Shown here: positions 26,243 to 34,979 of the stretch, piece after piece
Position numbering within the stretch: position 1 is the first letter of the stretch
Layout of the letters: each line of letters begins with the position of its first letter
Assembly: GCA_963727045.1 (NCBI GenBank)
Contig: CAVSES010000001.1
Coordinates: 62,001 to 126,000 of the forward strand
Direction of reading: 5' to 3'
From: Bog-1198 sp963727045
GTDB taxonomy: Bacteria; Pseudomonadota; Gammaproteobacteria; Steroidobacterales; Steroidobacteraceae
Length of the DNA stretch: 64,000 bases
The notes under the pieces: model-generated
What the model saw: the letters and a program-made list of their open reading frames with translations, nothing else
Databases searched by the model: none
Told to the model about the DNA's origin: nothing
Translations under genes and position numbers: made by a program

Positions 26243-26555
26243 ACATAACGCCATCCAGCCTGGGACAGGTGGCGCGGTTTTGACGGCCGGTGTTGCTACG
26301 AACCGATGATCGCACGAACATCATTCATCGGATTCGCCGAGCAATGGGGTGTCCTATGCAACGCAGCGCGAGCAGTGCATCGACCGGATCGTGGCAGATA
26401 TCGATTCAATTTCAAATCCCGCCCGGCATCGCATGGCGCCGCCACATCGCTGCAATTGCCGCATATATTTCAGTTGCCCCGCCGAATCCGGACTCGCGCC
26501 GTTCGCGTCCGAACCGGGACACTCGCAAGATCTAGTCCCGGCGTCGGGATTCCTT
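26243..26555. other. Non-coding convergent gap
   Basis: About 310 bp between the HAD gene and the convergent chaA. No credible gene seen. One inverted repeat is present: CCGGGAC (26514-26520) and GTCCCGG (26535-26541) with a 14-base loop, which may help end the chaA transcript. Base composition is slightly less GC-rich than the surroundings. Confidence 0.4.
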
Positions 26556-27629
26556 CTAGGGCACGACGGTGGTGAACAAATACACGACGAAGACGGTGAG
26601 CAGCACCACTCCATGCAGAATGATCGTGCGCCCGGTGCGCAACGCCAGGACCGCCACGAAAAGTGAAAGCATGAGCAGCAGCGAGGATTTCGAGTCTATT
26701 CCCAGCCGCAGGTGCGAATTCATGAACAGCGACACGAAGCTCACCGCCGGAATGGTCAGGCCGATGCTGGCAAGCGCCGATCCCAAGGCCAGGTTGAGAC
26801 TGGTCTGAATCCGGTTGGCCCGCGCCGCGCGCAGCGCGGCGAGCCCCTCGGGCAGCAAGACGATGCCCGCGATGATCACTCCGACCAGGGCATTCGGCGC
26901 CCCCCATCGCATCACCGCAGCCTCCAACGTCGGCGCGAGCTTCTTCGCGAGCAGCACCACCGCCGCGAGGCAGATCAGCAGGAGAACGGAACTGAAGGCG
27001 GTCACCGAGTTGCCGGGCGGCGCGGCGTGCTCCGCCGCGTCCTCGTCCTGCATGAAGAACGGCCGGTGCGCGATGGTCTGGGTGAAGATGAAGGCGCCAT
27101 AGACCACCAGCGTCACGACGGCAATGAGCGCCAGCTGACTTCGCGAATAAAAGGGTCCCGGAGTCGTGACAGTGTAATTGGGAAAGACGAGCGTCAATAC
27201 GACGATGGTCCCCAGCGCAACGAGCGCTGCGCTCGCACCATCGAGGCTGAAGCTCTGTTCACGGTGCATGGCGCCACCGACCAGCAGGCAGAGTCCGATG
27301 ATGCCGTTTAGGATGATCATCACGGCGGCGAACACCGTGTCGCGCGCCAGGCCCGCGGCTTCCTCTCCGCCCGCGGCCATCAAGGAGACGATGAGGGCGA
27401 CCTCGATCAGCGTGACCGCCAGCGCAAGCACCAAGGTGCCATACGGTTCGCCCACCCTGTGGGCGATCACTTCGGCGTGATGAACCGCGGCAAACACGCT
27501 GCCGGCCAGGCCCGCGCCGATCAGCCCCACGATGTAACCGCCGAGCCCGAAGCCGGCCGCGAAGAGCACGGCTCCCGCGAGGACCGGGGCCGCGATCGTC
27601 CAGATCGGGATTTGAACACTCGGTTTCAT
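26556..27629 (-). CDS. chaA: Calcium/sodium:proton antiporter
   Basis: 357 residues, about eleven hydrophobic segments, similar in length to E. coli ChaA (366). Conserved cation-exchanger motifs are present: HRVGEPYGTLVLALAVTLIEVALI in the first half (alpha-1 repeat) and NRIQTSLNLALGSALASIGLT in the second (alpha-2 repeat). An acidic loop EDAAEH lies between the halves. Exchanges Ca2+, Na+ or K+ for protons across the inner membrane. Start ATG 27629 chosen, because MKPSVQIPIW leads straight into the first helix. Confidence 0.88.
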   Translation of the reverse strand: MKPSVQIPIWTIAAPVLAGAVLFAAGFGLGGYIVGLIGAGLAGSVFAAVHHAEVIAHRVGEPYGTLVLALAVTLIEVALIVSLMAAGGEEAAGLARDTVFAAVMIILNGIIGLCLLVGGAMHREQSFSLDGASAALVALGTIVVLTLVFPNYTVTTPGPFYSRSQLALIAVVTLVVYGAFIFTQTIAHRPFFMQDEDAAEHAAPPGNSVTAFSSVLLLICLAAVVLLAKKLAPTLEAAVMRWGAPNALVGVIIAGIVLLPEGLAALRAARANRIQTSLNLALGSALASIGLTIPAVSFVSLFMNSHLRLGIDSKSSLLLMLSLFVAVLALRTGRTIILHGVVLLTVFVVYLFTTVVP

Positions 27630-27679
27630 CGGTTCGGTTATTCTCGCAGGCTTCGCCGGAAAATCGCCATGGGGGACTG

Positions 27680-29080
27680 ATGAAAATAATGGGACTGGGA
27701 TGCCTGGGCATGTGCTTGAGCGCTGCGGCCGCGGCCGCAGCCGGGACGGTGCCGGATGCGGTGCGGACACAGGCTCGCGAGATCTTTGCTCAAATCGTCG
27801 GCATCGAAAGCTCGATCGGCAAGGGGAAGGTGCCTCAAGTCGCCGAGTATCTTGCTGAACGCTTCAGGTCCGGCGGCTTCCCCGCAGCCGACATCCATGT
27901 CCTCCCGCTCGGCGAGACCGCTTCCCTGGTTGTCCGCTATCGCGGCAGCGGCCGGGGCGGGCGGCCGATTGCGTTCATCGCGCACATGGACGTGGTCACC
28001 GCGAAGCGCGGCGACTGGCAGCGCGACCCCTACACCCTGACCGAGGAGAACGGCTTTTTCTTCGGCCGCGGCACATCGGACGTCAAACAGGAGGTGGCAT
28101 TGCTCACGGCAACGTTCCTGCGGCTGAAGGCCGAGGGCTTCGTGCCGGCACGCGACCTCATCATCGCGTTCAGCGGCGATGAGGAAACAGCGCAGGCCAC
28201 CGCTCGAGACCTCGTCACCACTCATCGCGCCCTCGTCGACGCGGAATTCGCCGTCAACGGCGACGGCGGCGGCGGCGTGCTGAGCGAGGGGACGGCGAAG
28301 CCGTCCATTTTCTACGTCCAAGGCGCCGAGAAGAGCTCGGCTCAATATCTTCTGACCACGCACAACCCGGGCGGCCACAGTTCCCAGCCGCGGCCGGACA
28401 ACGCGATCTACGAACTTGCCGACGCGCTCAAGGCCGTGCAACGCTACGAATTTCCGCTGAAATGGAATGAATGGACGCTCGGCGACTTCAAAGCAGCGAG
28501 TGTCGTGACCAAAGGTCCGCTGGGCGATGCGATGGCTCGTTTTGCCGCCGATCCCGGCAATGCGGCTGCCGCAGCGGAGATCGCCAAGAACCCCGCGTTC
28601 GTCGGCAGGATCCGCACCACCTGCGTCGCCACCATGCTCGCGGGAGGTCACGCGGAAAACGCGCTGCCGCAGTCGGCGACCGCCACGATCAACTGCAGAA
28701 TCTTTCCCGGCACGAGCGCCGCGGATGTGCAGAATGCGCTGCAGGGGCTCGTCGGACCCAACGTCGAGGTGCGCCAGGGTTATGATGCGCTCGTGTCGGA
28801 TGCCTCGCCGATGCGCACCGACGTCATGAGCGCGGTGGCCAAAGCGGTGCAGGCCTCGAATCCCGGCGCTCCGGTGGTGCCGACCCAGGCTTCGTACGCC
28901 ACCGACGGCGCCGTGTATCGCAACGCCGGGATACCCACGTACGGTGCGGGTGGCGTCTTCGTCATGGACAGCGAAATGTTCGCGCACGGGCTCAATGAGC
29001 GGATCCGGGTGGACGAATTCTACAAGGCGCTGATCTACTGGGATGTGTTGATCAAGACGCTTGCCGGGGGAGCGCGATGA
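27680..29080 (+). CDS. Exported M20-family metallopeptidase
   Basis: 466 residues with an Ala-rich signal peptide (SAAAAAAAG), so a periplasmic enzyme. M20 zinc ligands and catalytic residues are visible: FIAHMDVVTA (His, Asp), GRGTSDVKQE (bridging Asp), FSGDEET (catalytic Glu, ligand), NGDGGGG, and a C-terminal His in FAHGLNER. The dimerisation domain includes HNPGGHSSQPRPDNAIY. Family members are carboxypeptidases, dipeptidases or acylases; substrate not assignable. It overlaps the following cupin gene in an ATGA. Confidence 0.88.
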   Translation: MKIMGLGCLGMCLSAAAAAAAGTVPDAVRTQAREIFAQIVGIESSIGKGKVPQVAEYLAERFRSGGFPAADIHVLPLGETASLVVRYRGSGRGGRPIAFIAHMDVVTAKRGDWQRDPYTLTEENGFFFGRGTSDVKQEVALLTATFLRLKAEGFVPARDLIIAFSGDEETAQATARDLVTTHRALVDAEFAVNGDGGGGVLSEGTAKPSIFYVQGAEKSSAQYLLTTHNPGGHSSQPRPDNAIYELADALKAVQRYEFPLKWNEWTLGDFKAASVVTKGPLGDAMARFAADPGNAAAAAEIAKNPAFVGRIRTTCVATMLAGGHAENALPQSATATINCRIFPGTSAADVQNALQGLVGPNVEVRQGYDALVSDASPMRTDVMSAVAKAVQASNPGAPVVPTQASYATDGAVYRNAGIPTYGAGGVFVMDSEMFAHGLNERIRVDEFYKALIYWDVLIKTLAGGAR

Positions 29081-29550
29081 TGGAATCCCGAAAACCCGAC
29101 TGGCGCGCCGACGGCGTCAAAGTGATCAGGAGCGACCGTCTGGACGCCAACACGCCGCAGACACCCGGCATGCTGCGCGCGGCCGCGGTGAATGCCGCGC
29201 GCGGTTCCCGCAAGATCTGGGCGGGAACCGTGATCATTCATCCGAACGCCAGGACGGGCGCACACCATCACGGCGCCCTCGAGAGCGTGATCTACGTGGT
29301 GCGCGGCATCGCGCGGATGCGCTGGGGCGAGCGGCTCGAGTTTGTCGCCGAGGCGGATGCGGGTGATTTCATCTTCGTGCCGCCTTACGTGCCGCATCAG
29401 GAGATCAACCGTTCGAACGATACCCCTCTCGAATGCGTGCTGGTTCGCAGCGACAACGAATCAGTGGTCGTCAACCTCAACATCGATGCCGCCGAGCGGG
29501 TCGAGGAGGTGTACTGGATCGATCCGATTCATCGAGAAGCGCCGAAATGA
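29077..29550 (+). CDS. Single-domain cupin protein
   Basis: 157 residues, one cupin barrel. Motif 1 is HPNARTGAHHHGALESVIYVVRG with His-His-His-Glu metal ligands; motif 2 is DAGDFIFVPPYVPHQEIN with the last His. All metal ligands are intact. Translationally coupled to the M20 peptidase (ATGA). It could be a small dioxygenase, isomerase or binding protein; no specific function is justified. Confidence 0.8.
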   Translation: MMESRKPDWRADGVKVIRSDRLDANTPQTPGMLRAAAVNAARGSRKIWAGTVIIHPNARTGAHHHGALESVIYVVRGIARMRWGERLEFVAEADAGDFIFVPPYVPHQEINRSNDTPLECVLVRSDNESVVVNLNIDAAERVEEVYWIDPIHREAPK

Positions 29551-29600
29551 GACCGCGCGCAGAAATGGGGGCGGGTGCCGCTCCCGCGCCGATGAACTCA

Positions 29601-30350
29601 TCACAGCGTGCGCAAATTGTCCGATTCGCGCCGCAAATCCTTGAGGAACGCCTCGAGTTCGGCTTTGCGCGGCGGCACCATCGCGCGGCCGGCGGGGGAG
29701 AGCACTCTTGACGGCACACTCTTCAGGTTGTCCTCGAGCATCTTGACCGCCTTGGGGCCATCCGGAGAACCGCCGTTCGGGTCGACGAGCGCCATGATTC
29801 TCGCAACGCCGATCGCGCCCAGCCAATCGAGCGCGTCCGCATCGTGCAGGTACAGGGCCTCCGGGCCGGCCGGATCCCTGTAATACATGTGGGTGCGAAT
29901 CGCCCCGCGGACCGCGTCGATCTTGGCCGTCGGGAAGCCCGTTCCCGTGAGGACCGTGTCGACGATGTCGCCCGCCACGTCCGAATGATCGAGTTTTTCC
30001 TTTTCCCAGGGCGGGAAAGCCGCCATGTCGTGCAGATAGGCGGCTGCGTAGAGAACATCATCGTCGAACGTCACGTGATCCGCGGCGGCCAATTCGCGCG
30101 CGAGCGCGTAGTCGCGCATGCAGTGCGAATATCCCCACGCGGGATTCTTGAAGTGCTTGGCCGCCAGCGTGCGCACCGTCGAACGCCAATCGCCCGCCGT
30201 GGCGCCGCCGGCCTGCGGTTCGCCGCCCGGCGCTTCGCGGTCCGGCAGATTCGCGGCCCGAGCGGCACCGGCCGGCATGAACATGCAGCCCAACATCCCG
30301 ATGAACATTACGGCCGCCAGATTGAATCGAATCCCGCCAGAAATTGTCAT
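29601..30350 (-). CDS. HD-domain protein with an N-terminal export signal
   Basis: 249 residues. The N-terminus has a hydrophobic stretch (FNLAAVMFIGMLGCMFMPAG) and an AARA-type cleavage site near residue 33, so export is predicted; a lipobox is weak. The rest is an HD fold: H76 in YSHCMRDYA, H107-D108 in YAAAYLHDMAAF, an IRTHMYY His and a late Asp in LHDADALDWLG, matching the metal-binding HD hydrolase pattern. It is coupled by ATGA to the Rieske oxygenase and so belongs to the hpaR arm of the aromatic cluster. An exported HD hydrolase is unusual, as most act on cytoplasmic nucleotides. Role unknown. Confidence 0.75.
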   Translation of the reverse strand: MTISGGIRFNLAAVMFIGMLGCMFMPAGAARAANLPDREAPGGEPQAGGATAGDWRSTVRTLAAKHFKNPAWGYSHCMRDYALARELAAADHVTFDDDVLYAAAYLHDMAAFPPWEKEKLDHSDVAGDIVDTVLTGTGFPTAKIDAVRGAIRTHMYYRDPAGPEALYLHDADALDWLGAIGVARIMALVDPNGGSPDGPKAVKMLEDNLKSVPSRVLSPAGRAMVPPRKAELEAFLKDLRRESDNLRTL

Positions 30351-31468
30351 TTCGCCCCCTGTTCGATGACATCAACGCGGCGTTCGCCCGCCATCGCGCC
30401 CGCCCCCGGGACCGCCGCGCACCCGGCCGCCTCCTTCTGCTCCTCGGCGATCGCCTTTTCAACCAAGGTGCGAAAGCTCGCGAGGGCCGTGTCCATGCGC
30501 ATGGCGAGCATGGGTGCGCCGGGATCCAGGTCGAGGATGCGCTGCTGCGCAAGGATGATATCCATGTCTTCCTGGAATCCGGCCAGCACGCTCTGCCGCA
30601 GATTCTCGGTGACCGACGGGTCGTCGAGGGCGAACCCGTGCGACTGCTGAAAGAAATAGTGCGAGGTCCTTTCGGTTTCAGGAGTGACGGCCTGGCAGCC
30701 GAAGAATTGCGCGGCATCGTCGCGATCGCCTTGCGGCGCTCCGCTGCCGGTGGCGGCGCTGCCCGAATCCATCAACAGGACGCCGGGGAGGACAACGTCA
30801 TAGATGTTCCAGCGGTCGACGTTGCCGGGCCATGTCTTCAACTTGCGCAGGAACGGAGCGGGCTCGTCATCGATCAGCCAACGCTCGACGCGCACGCCGC
30901 GGCCGCTGCGCGTCACCTTGGGCCGGATGCCGGCGTACTTCGCCGTGCCGCCGAGCGTCGTTTCGTGCACATACGACAGGTGGGAAAAATCCAGGAGGTT
31001 GTCGGTGATCAGCAGGTAATTCGCGTCGTAATGCAGATATCCCGGCGTACCGCGCCATCCCGCATCGTCGAGGGTGTGCGTATCCGGAATCAGAGACGGG
31101 TCCGCCCTGTGCGCGTCGCCCATCCAGACCCACACCCACTTGAAGCGCTCGACCACCGGGTATGCCCGTACTCTTGCCGACGGAGGAATGAATTCCTGGG
31201 AAGGTATCTCCACGCACACACCGGTACTGTCGAACAGCAGTCCGTGATACATGCAGCGGATGTTGTCACCCTCGCGGCGCCCCTTCGACAGCGGCGCCGC
31301 GCGGTGGCAGCACCGGTCGTCGAGCGCCACGACCCGGCCCTCGGCGTCGCGCCAGAACAGCAGCGGTGTCCGGGTGATGGTCCGCGCCAGCATGCCGCCG
31401 GCGCTGATCTCGTGCGACCACGCCGCAACGTACCAGGTGTTCTTGATGAAGGTGGTGCCGGTGTTCAT
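30347..31468 (-). CDS. VanA-like Rieske non-haem iron oxygenase
   Basis: 373 residues, start ATG 31468 (overlaps the hpaR stop in ATGA). The Rieske cluster motif is C-x-H (RCCHRAAPLS, about 53-55) and C-x2-H (CMYHG, about 72-75). The mononuclear iron site has DNLLDFSHLSYVHE and a later Asp in GFQEDMDII. Overall it aligns with vanillate O-demethylase oxygenase VanA (opening FIKNTWYVAAWSHEI; ERFKWVWVWMGD). No reductase gene (VanB type) is adjacent. Context inference: it feeds the homoprotocatechuate pathway, for example by O-demethylating homovanillate or a similar arylacetate. A ring-hydroxylating role is possible. Confidence 0.85.
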   Translation of the reverse strand: MNTGTTFIKNTWYVAAWSHEISAGGMLARTITRTPLLFWRDAEGRVVALDDRCCHRAAPLSKGRREGDNIRCMYHGLLFDSTGVCVEIPSQEFIPPSARVRAYPVVERFKWVWVWMGDAHRADPSLIPDTHTLDDAGWRGTPGYLHYDANYLLITDNLLDFSHLSYVHETTLGGTAKYAGIRPKVTRSGRGVRVERWLIDDEPAPFLRKLKTWPGNVDRWNIYDVVLPGVLLMDSGSAATGSGAPQGDRDDAAQFFGCQAVTPETERTSHYFFQQSHGFALDDPSVTENLRQSVLAGFQEDMDIILAQQRILDLDPGAPMLAMRMDTALASFRTLVEKAIAEEQKEAAGCAAVPGAGAMAGERRVDVIEQGAK

Positions 31469-31938
31469 TGCCAAGACTCCTTGCCATTGTAAACGGGCTG
31501 CGCCGAGAGTGCGCCGATCAATTCATCGAGGGCCTGATAGAAACGCGTCGAGAATTCCACCCCGATCACCGACTCGAGGTCACGGTAAGTCGCCTCGATC
31601 TGCGGCGCCATGCGCGCACTCAAGGAGCGGCTGCGCGGCGTGAGAGAAACGCGCTGCCGCCGCTGATCATGCTCCAGCCGTTTGCGCCTGACGTAGCCGA
31701 GCTCTTCCATGCGCGACAGCACCCCCGCCAGGCTGGGGCTGGAGATGCGGCACAATTCACCGATCTCCCGCGGCTCCAGGGGTCCCGTGTCGATCAGGGT
31801 GCGCACGACTCGCCATTGTTGTTCCGTGATGCCGTGCTCGTTCAGAATGGGCCGGAAACGGGCGATCACCTGCTCGCGCGCGTGCAACAGCAGCATCGGC
31901 AGGTTGCGGTGCAGAAATTTTGCCGGGGCGGGATTCAT
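31465..31938 (-). CDS. hpaR: MarR-family repressor of homoprotocatechuate degradation
   Basis: 157 residues. A MarR winged helix is present: ITEQQWRVVRTLIDTGPLEP, recognition helix GELCRISSPSLAGVLSRMEE, wing YVRRKRLEHDQRRQRVSLT. The sequence and the divergent hpaG arm match HpaR, which represses the hpa meta-cleavage operon and releases on binding a pathway aromatic. The 119-bp divergent gap contains a near-perfect palindrome. The Rieske gene overlaps its end, so hpaR, oxygenase and the HD gene form one leftward unit under the same operator. Confidence 0.9.
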   Translation of the reverse strand: MNPAPAKFLHRNLPMLLLHAREQVIARFRPILNEHGITEQQWRVVRTLIDTGPLEPREIGELCRISSPSLAGVLSRMEELGYVRRKRLEHDQRRQRVSLTPRSRSLSARMAPQIEATYRDLESVIGVEFSTRFYQALDELIGALSAQPVYNGKESWQ

Positions 31939-31995
31939 GCCGGATCCTTGAAGCGAGGGCGCGCCGTTCCTAACACGGGCATTTTACATGTCCGT

Positions 31996-32020
31996 ATATT
32001 ACTAATATATTAGTGAATAT
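31996..32020. promoter_or_regulatory. Putative HpaR operator palindrome
   Basis: The perfect 14-bp palindrome ACTAATATATTAGT (32001-32014) is flanked by ATATT and, one base displaced, AATAT, extending the dyad to about 25 bp. It is strikingly AT-rich in GC-rich DNA, lies 58 bp from the hpaR start and 44-62 bp from hpaG1, and can serve both arms. Confidence 0.7.
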
Positions 32021-32057
32021 CGCTAGTGGACCACCTCAAATTCGCGCGGGAAGGCAG

Positions 32058-32753
32058 ATGCTGACTTGCAGGGACTTGCTCTCGATTCCGTTCGACGTTC
32101 CGCCCTACCGTTTGAGCGGCACGGTTTACGGCGCGCTGTTGAACCATAAGACCGCGCTGGCGGCTCTCGGCGAGGCGGTGAACCGGCCGCCCTATGAGCG
32201 CCCGCCGGCCGCCGCGGTCCTCTACATCAAGCCGCGCAATACGCTGGCGCCGTCGGGCAGCGTCGTGAGAATTCCGGCGGGCACCCCCGACGTCGAGGTC
32301 GGCGCCTGCTTGGGGGTGGTCATCGGCCGCACGGCCTGCAGGGTGTCCGAGACGCGGGCTCTCGACCATGTTGCGGGCTATCTCATCGTTGCCGACGTGA
32401 GCATCCCGCATTCGAATTACTACCGGCCTTCGATCCGCTGCAAAGCGCGGGATGGATACTGTCCGCTGGGACCGCACGTCACGGACCGGGCTGCCGTGGC
32501 GAATCCCGATGCCCTGACGATTCGCACCTATATCGGGGACGCATTGGCGCAGACGGCGAGCACCGCCGATCTGATGCGGCCGGCGGGCCGCCTGCTCGCG
32601 GAGGTCACCGATTTCATGACGCTCGCCCCCGGGGACGTACTCGCGCTCGGCGCGGCGGCGCCCGCTCCGCGGGCGCGCGCGGGTCAGACGGCAACCATCC
32701 GCATCGACGGATTGGGCGCCCTCGAAATTTCCTTCCTGGAGTACGGCGCATGA
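32058..32753 (+). CDS. hpaG1: HpaG N-terminal-type subunit (FAH family isomerase/decarboxylase)
   Basis: 231 residues of the fumarylacetoacetate hydrolase family. In E. coli HpaG is a tandem fusion with decarboxylase and isomerase activities on 5-oxopent-3-ene-1,2,5-tricarboxylate; here the halves are separate genes. Visible features: VLYIKPRNTLAP, the ligand strand PDVEVGACLGVVIG, and SIPHSNYYRPSIRCKARDG. Start ATG 32058 is supported by GGAAGG 4 nt upstream; an in-frame GTG at 32013 lies inside the operator and is rejected. The stop overlaps hpaG2 in ATGATG. Confidence 0.87.
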   Translation: MLTCRDLLSIPFDVPPYRLSGTVYGALLNHKTALAALGEAVNRPPYERPPAAAVLYIKPRNTLAPSGSVVRIPAGTPDVEVGACLGVVIGRTACRVSETRALDHVAGYLIVADVSIPHSNYYRPSIRCKARDGYCPLGPHVTDRAAVANPDALTIRTYIGDALAQTASTADLMRPAGRLLAEVTDFMTLAPGDVLALGAAAPAPRARAGQTATIRIDGLGALEISFLEYGA

Positions 32754-33505
32754 TGCGTGCGCGGGTCGCGTATGCGGGCGCCATTCATGAGGCGACACCG
32801 GAGGGGCAGGCGCTGCGGCTGGCGGACGGGCGCATCGTAGCGGCCGAGGACGTCGTCTGGCTGCCGCCGTTCGACACCGGCACGATCATTGCGCTCGGCC
32901 TCAATTATGCCGATCATGCGAAGGAACTGGCGTTCAAGGGCCAGGAGGAACCGTTGGTATTTCTCAAGGGTCCCGGTACTCTGCTCGGTCATCGCGGCGT
33001 GACCCGCAGGCCGTCCGGCGTGAAGTTCATGCATTATGAGTGCGAACTCGCGGTGATCGTCGGCCGTCCCGCAAAACACGTGGCCGGTGCCGAGGCAATG
33101 CGGCATGTTGCGGGTTATTGCATCGCCAACGACTACGCGGTTCGAGACTATCTGGAGAATTGGTACCGGCCGAACCTGCGCGCAAAGAACCGCGACGGAG
33201 CGACGGTCATGGGTCCCTGGTTCGTCGACGCGGCGGACGTCGCGGATCCGGCGAACCTCGATCTTCGAACCTTCGTCAACGGTAAATTGACGCAATCCGG
33301 AAATACGCGCGATCTGATATTCGGCATTCCCTACCTGATCGAGTACTTGAGTTCGTTCATGACGCTGTTGCCGGGGGATGTAATACTCACCGGCACGCCG
33401 GAGGGTGTGGTCAATGTGTCCCCGGGCGACGTCGTCACGTGTGAAATCGACGGCCTCGGCCGGCTCGTCAACACCATCGCGTCGGACGCCGGCTTCGGCC
33501 GTTGA
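32750..33505 (+). CDS. hpaG2: HpaG C-terminal-type subunit (FAH family)
   Basis: 251 residues. The FAH-family metal and catalytic pattern is complete: GLNYADHAKE, VFLKGPGTLLGH, HYECELAVIVGRPA (E-x-E ligands), GYCIANDYAVRDYLENWYRP and GDVILTGTPEGV. It corresponds to the second half of E. coli HpaG. Coupled to hpaG1 (start within ATGATG). The pair is expected to isomerise and decarboxylate the tricarboxylate from HpaF. Confidence 0.88.
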   Translation: MMRARVAYAGAIHEATPEGQALRLADGRIVAAEDVVWLPPFDTGTIIALGLNYADHAKELAFKGQEEPLVFLKGPGTLLGHRGVTRRPSGVKFMHYECELAVIVGRPAKHVAGAEAMRHVAGYCIANDYAVRDYLENWYRPNLRAKNRDGATVMGPWFVDAADVADPANLDLRTFVNGKLTQSGNTRDLIFGIPYLIEYLSSFMTLLPGDVILTGTPEGVVNVSPGDVVTCEIDGLGRLVNTIASDAGFGR

Positions 33506-33518
33506 GCGGGTGCAATCC

Positions 33519-34976
33519 ATGCAAATTCAGCATCTGATCGGCGGCGCGGCGGTTCCCAGCCCGGAGTACTTCGAGACGGTCAACCCTGCCACCCAGGAGG
33601 TGCTGGCCGAAGTGGCGCGCGGCGGCGAACGCGAAGTCGACGCCGCAGTGGCGGCCGCAAAGGCGGCATTTCCTGCATGGGCGGGCAAGCCGGCTGCGGA
33701 GCGGGCGGCACTGCTGCGCAAACTCGGCGACCTGATCTCGCATCACGTTCCGGAGATCGCCAGGACAGAGACCGAGGACACGGGCCAGGTGATCACGCAA
33801 ACCGCCAAGCAGCTGGTGCCGCGATCGGCGGACAATTTCCATTACTTTGCCGAAATGTGCGTGCGCGTGGACGGCCACACCTATCCCACGCCCACGCACC
33901 TCAATTACACGCTGTTTCATCCCGTGGGTGTGTGCGCGCTCATCTCGCCCTGGAACGTGCCGTTCATGACCGCCACATGGAAGGTGGCCCCTGCCCTGGC
34001 GTTCGGCAACACGGCGGTGCTCAAGATGAGCGAGCTTTCGCCGTTGTCCGCGGCGCGTCTCGGCCAATTGACGATCGAAGCCGGGATACCGCCCGGAGTT
34101 CTCAACATCGTGCATGGCTACGGCGCTGAGGCGGGCGAGGCCCTGTGCCGCCATCCGGATGTGCGGGCGATTTCCTTCACCGGATCGACGGTGACGGGAA
34201 ATCGGATCGTGAAGGCGTCGGGCCTGAAGAAATTTTCCATGGAACTCGGCGGCAAGAGCCCATTCGTGGTGTTCGAGGATGCGGACCGGGCGCGGGCGCT
34301 CGACGCCGCGATATTCATGATCTTCTCCAACAACGGCGAGCGCTGCACGGCCGGGTCGCGCATCCTGGTGCAGAAATCGATCTACGCGGACTTCGTCGGC
34401 AAATTCACCGAGCGCGCGGCGCACATCGCCGTCGGCGATCCGCTCGACGAGAAGACCATCGTCGGCCCCATGATCAGCGCGAATCATCTGGAGAAGGTGC
34501 GCCGCTATATCGAGATGGGGCCCAAAGAGGGCGCGACCATGACGTGCGGCGGCCCGGACGCGCCGTCACTCGGGGGCGCCCTGACCCGGGGGAATTTCGT
34601 CAAACCCACGGTGTTCGCGGACGTCGACAATCGCATGCGGATCGCCCAGGAGGAGATTTTCGGACCGGTCGCGTGCCTCATTCCGTTCGCGGACGAGCGC
34701 GACGCAATCGCCAAGGCGAACGATGTCGCGTACGGGTTGAGCAGCTACGTCTGGAGCGAGAATCTCGGGCGGGCGCATCGCGTGGCCGCCGCCGTCGAGG
34801 CCGGCATGTGCTTCGTCAACAGCCAGAACGTGCGCGACCTGCGGCAGCCGTTCGGCGGCACGAAGGCCTCAGGCGTGGGCCGCGAGGGCGGCACCTGGAG
34901 CTACGAAGTGTTTCTCGAGCCGAAGAACGTCTGCGTGAGTCTTGGCGCGCACCACATTCCGCGATGGGGCGCGTGA
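33519..34976 (+). CDS. hpaE: 5-carboxymethyl-2-hydroxymuconate semialdehyde dehydrogenase
   Basis: 485 residues of the NAD-dependent aldehyde dehydrogenase fold. The cofactor/activation Glu lies in SMELGGKSPFVVFEDAD (E242), the nucleophile in NNGERCTAGSRILVQ (C276), and the start region is QIQHLIGGAAVP. Oxidises the ring-cleavage product of 3,4-dihydroxyphenylacetate to 5-carboxymethyl-2-hydroxymuconate. ATG 33519 follows the hpaG2 stop by 13 bp. The protein level of family similarity is high; the exact substrate is taken from the cluster. Confidence 0.9.
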   Translation: MQIQHLIGGAAVPSPEYFETVNPATQEVLAEVARGGEREVDAAVAAAKAAFPAWAGKPAAERAALLRKLGDLISHHVPEIARTETEDTGQVITQTAKQLVPRSADNFHYFAEMCVRVDGHTYPTPTHLNYTLFHPVGVCALISPWNVPFMTATWKVAPALAFGNTAVLKMSELSPLSAARLGQLTIEAGIPPGVLNIVHGYGAEAGEALCRHPDVRAISFTGSTVTGNRIVKASGLKKFSMELGGKSPFVVFEDADRARALDAAIFMIFSNNGERCTAGSRILVQKSIYADFVGKFTERAAHIAVGDPLDEKTIVGPMISANHLEKVRRYIEMGPKEGATMTCGGPDAPSLGGALTRGNFVKPTVFADVDNRMRIAQEEIFGPVACLIPFADERDAIAKANDVAYGLSSYVWSENLGRAHRVAAAVEAGMCFVNSQNVRDLRQPFGGTKASGVGREGGTWSYEVFLEPKNVCVSLGAHHIPRWGA

Positions 34977-34979
34977 GCC

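Noticed and set aside
26349..26666. Short open frames in the gap after the HAD gene
   Set aside because: They have no ribosome site, overlap each other and the end of chaA, and show low-complexity composition.
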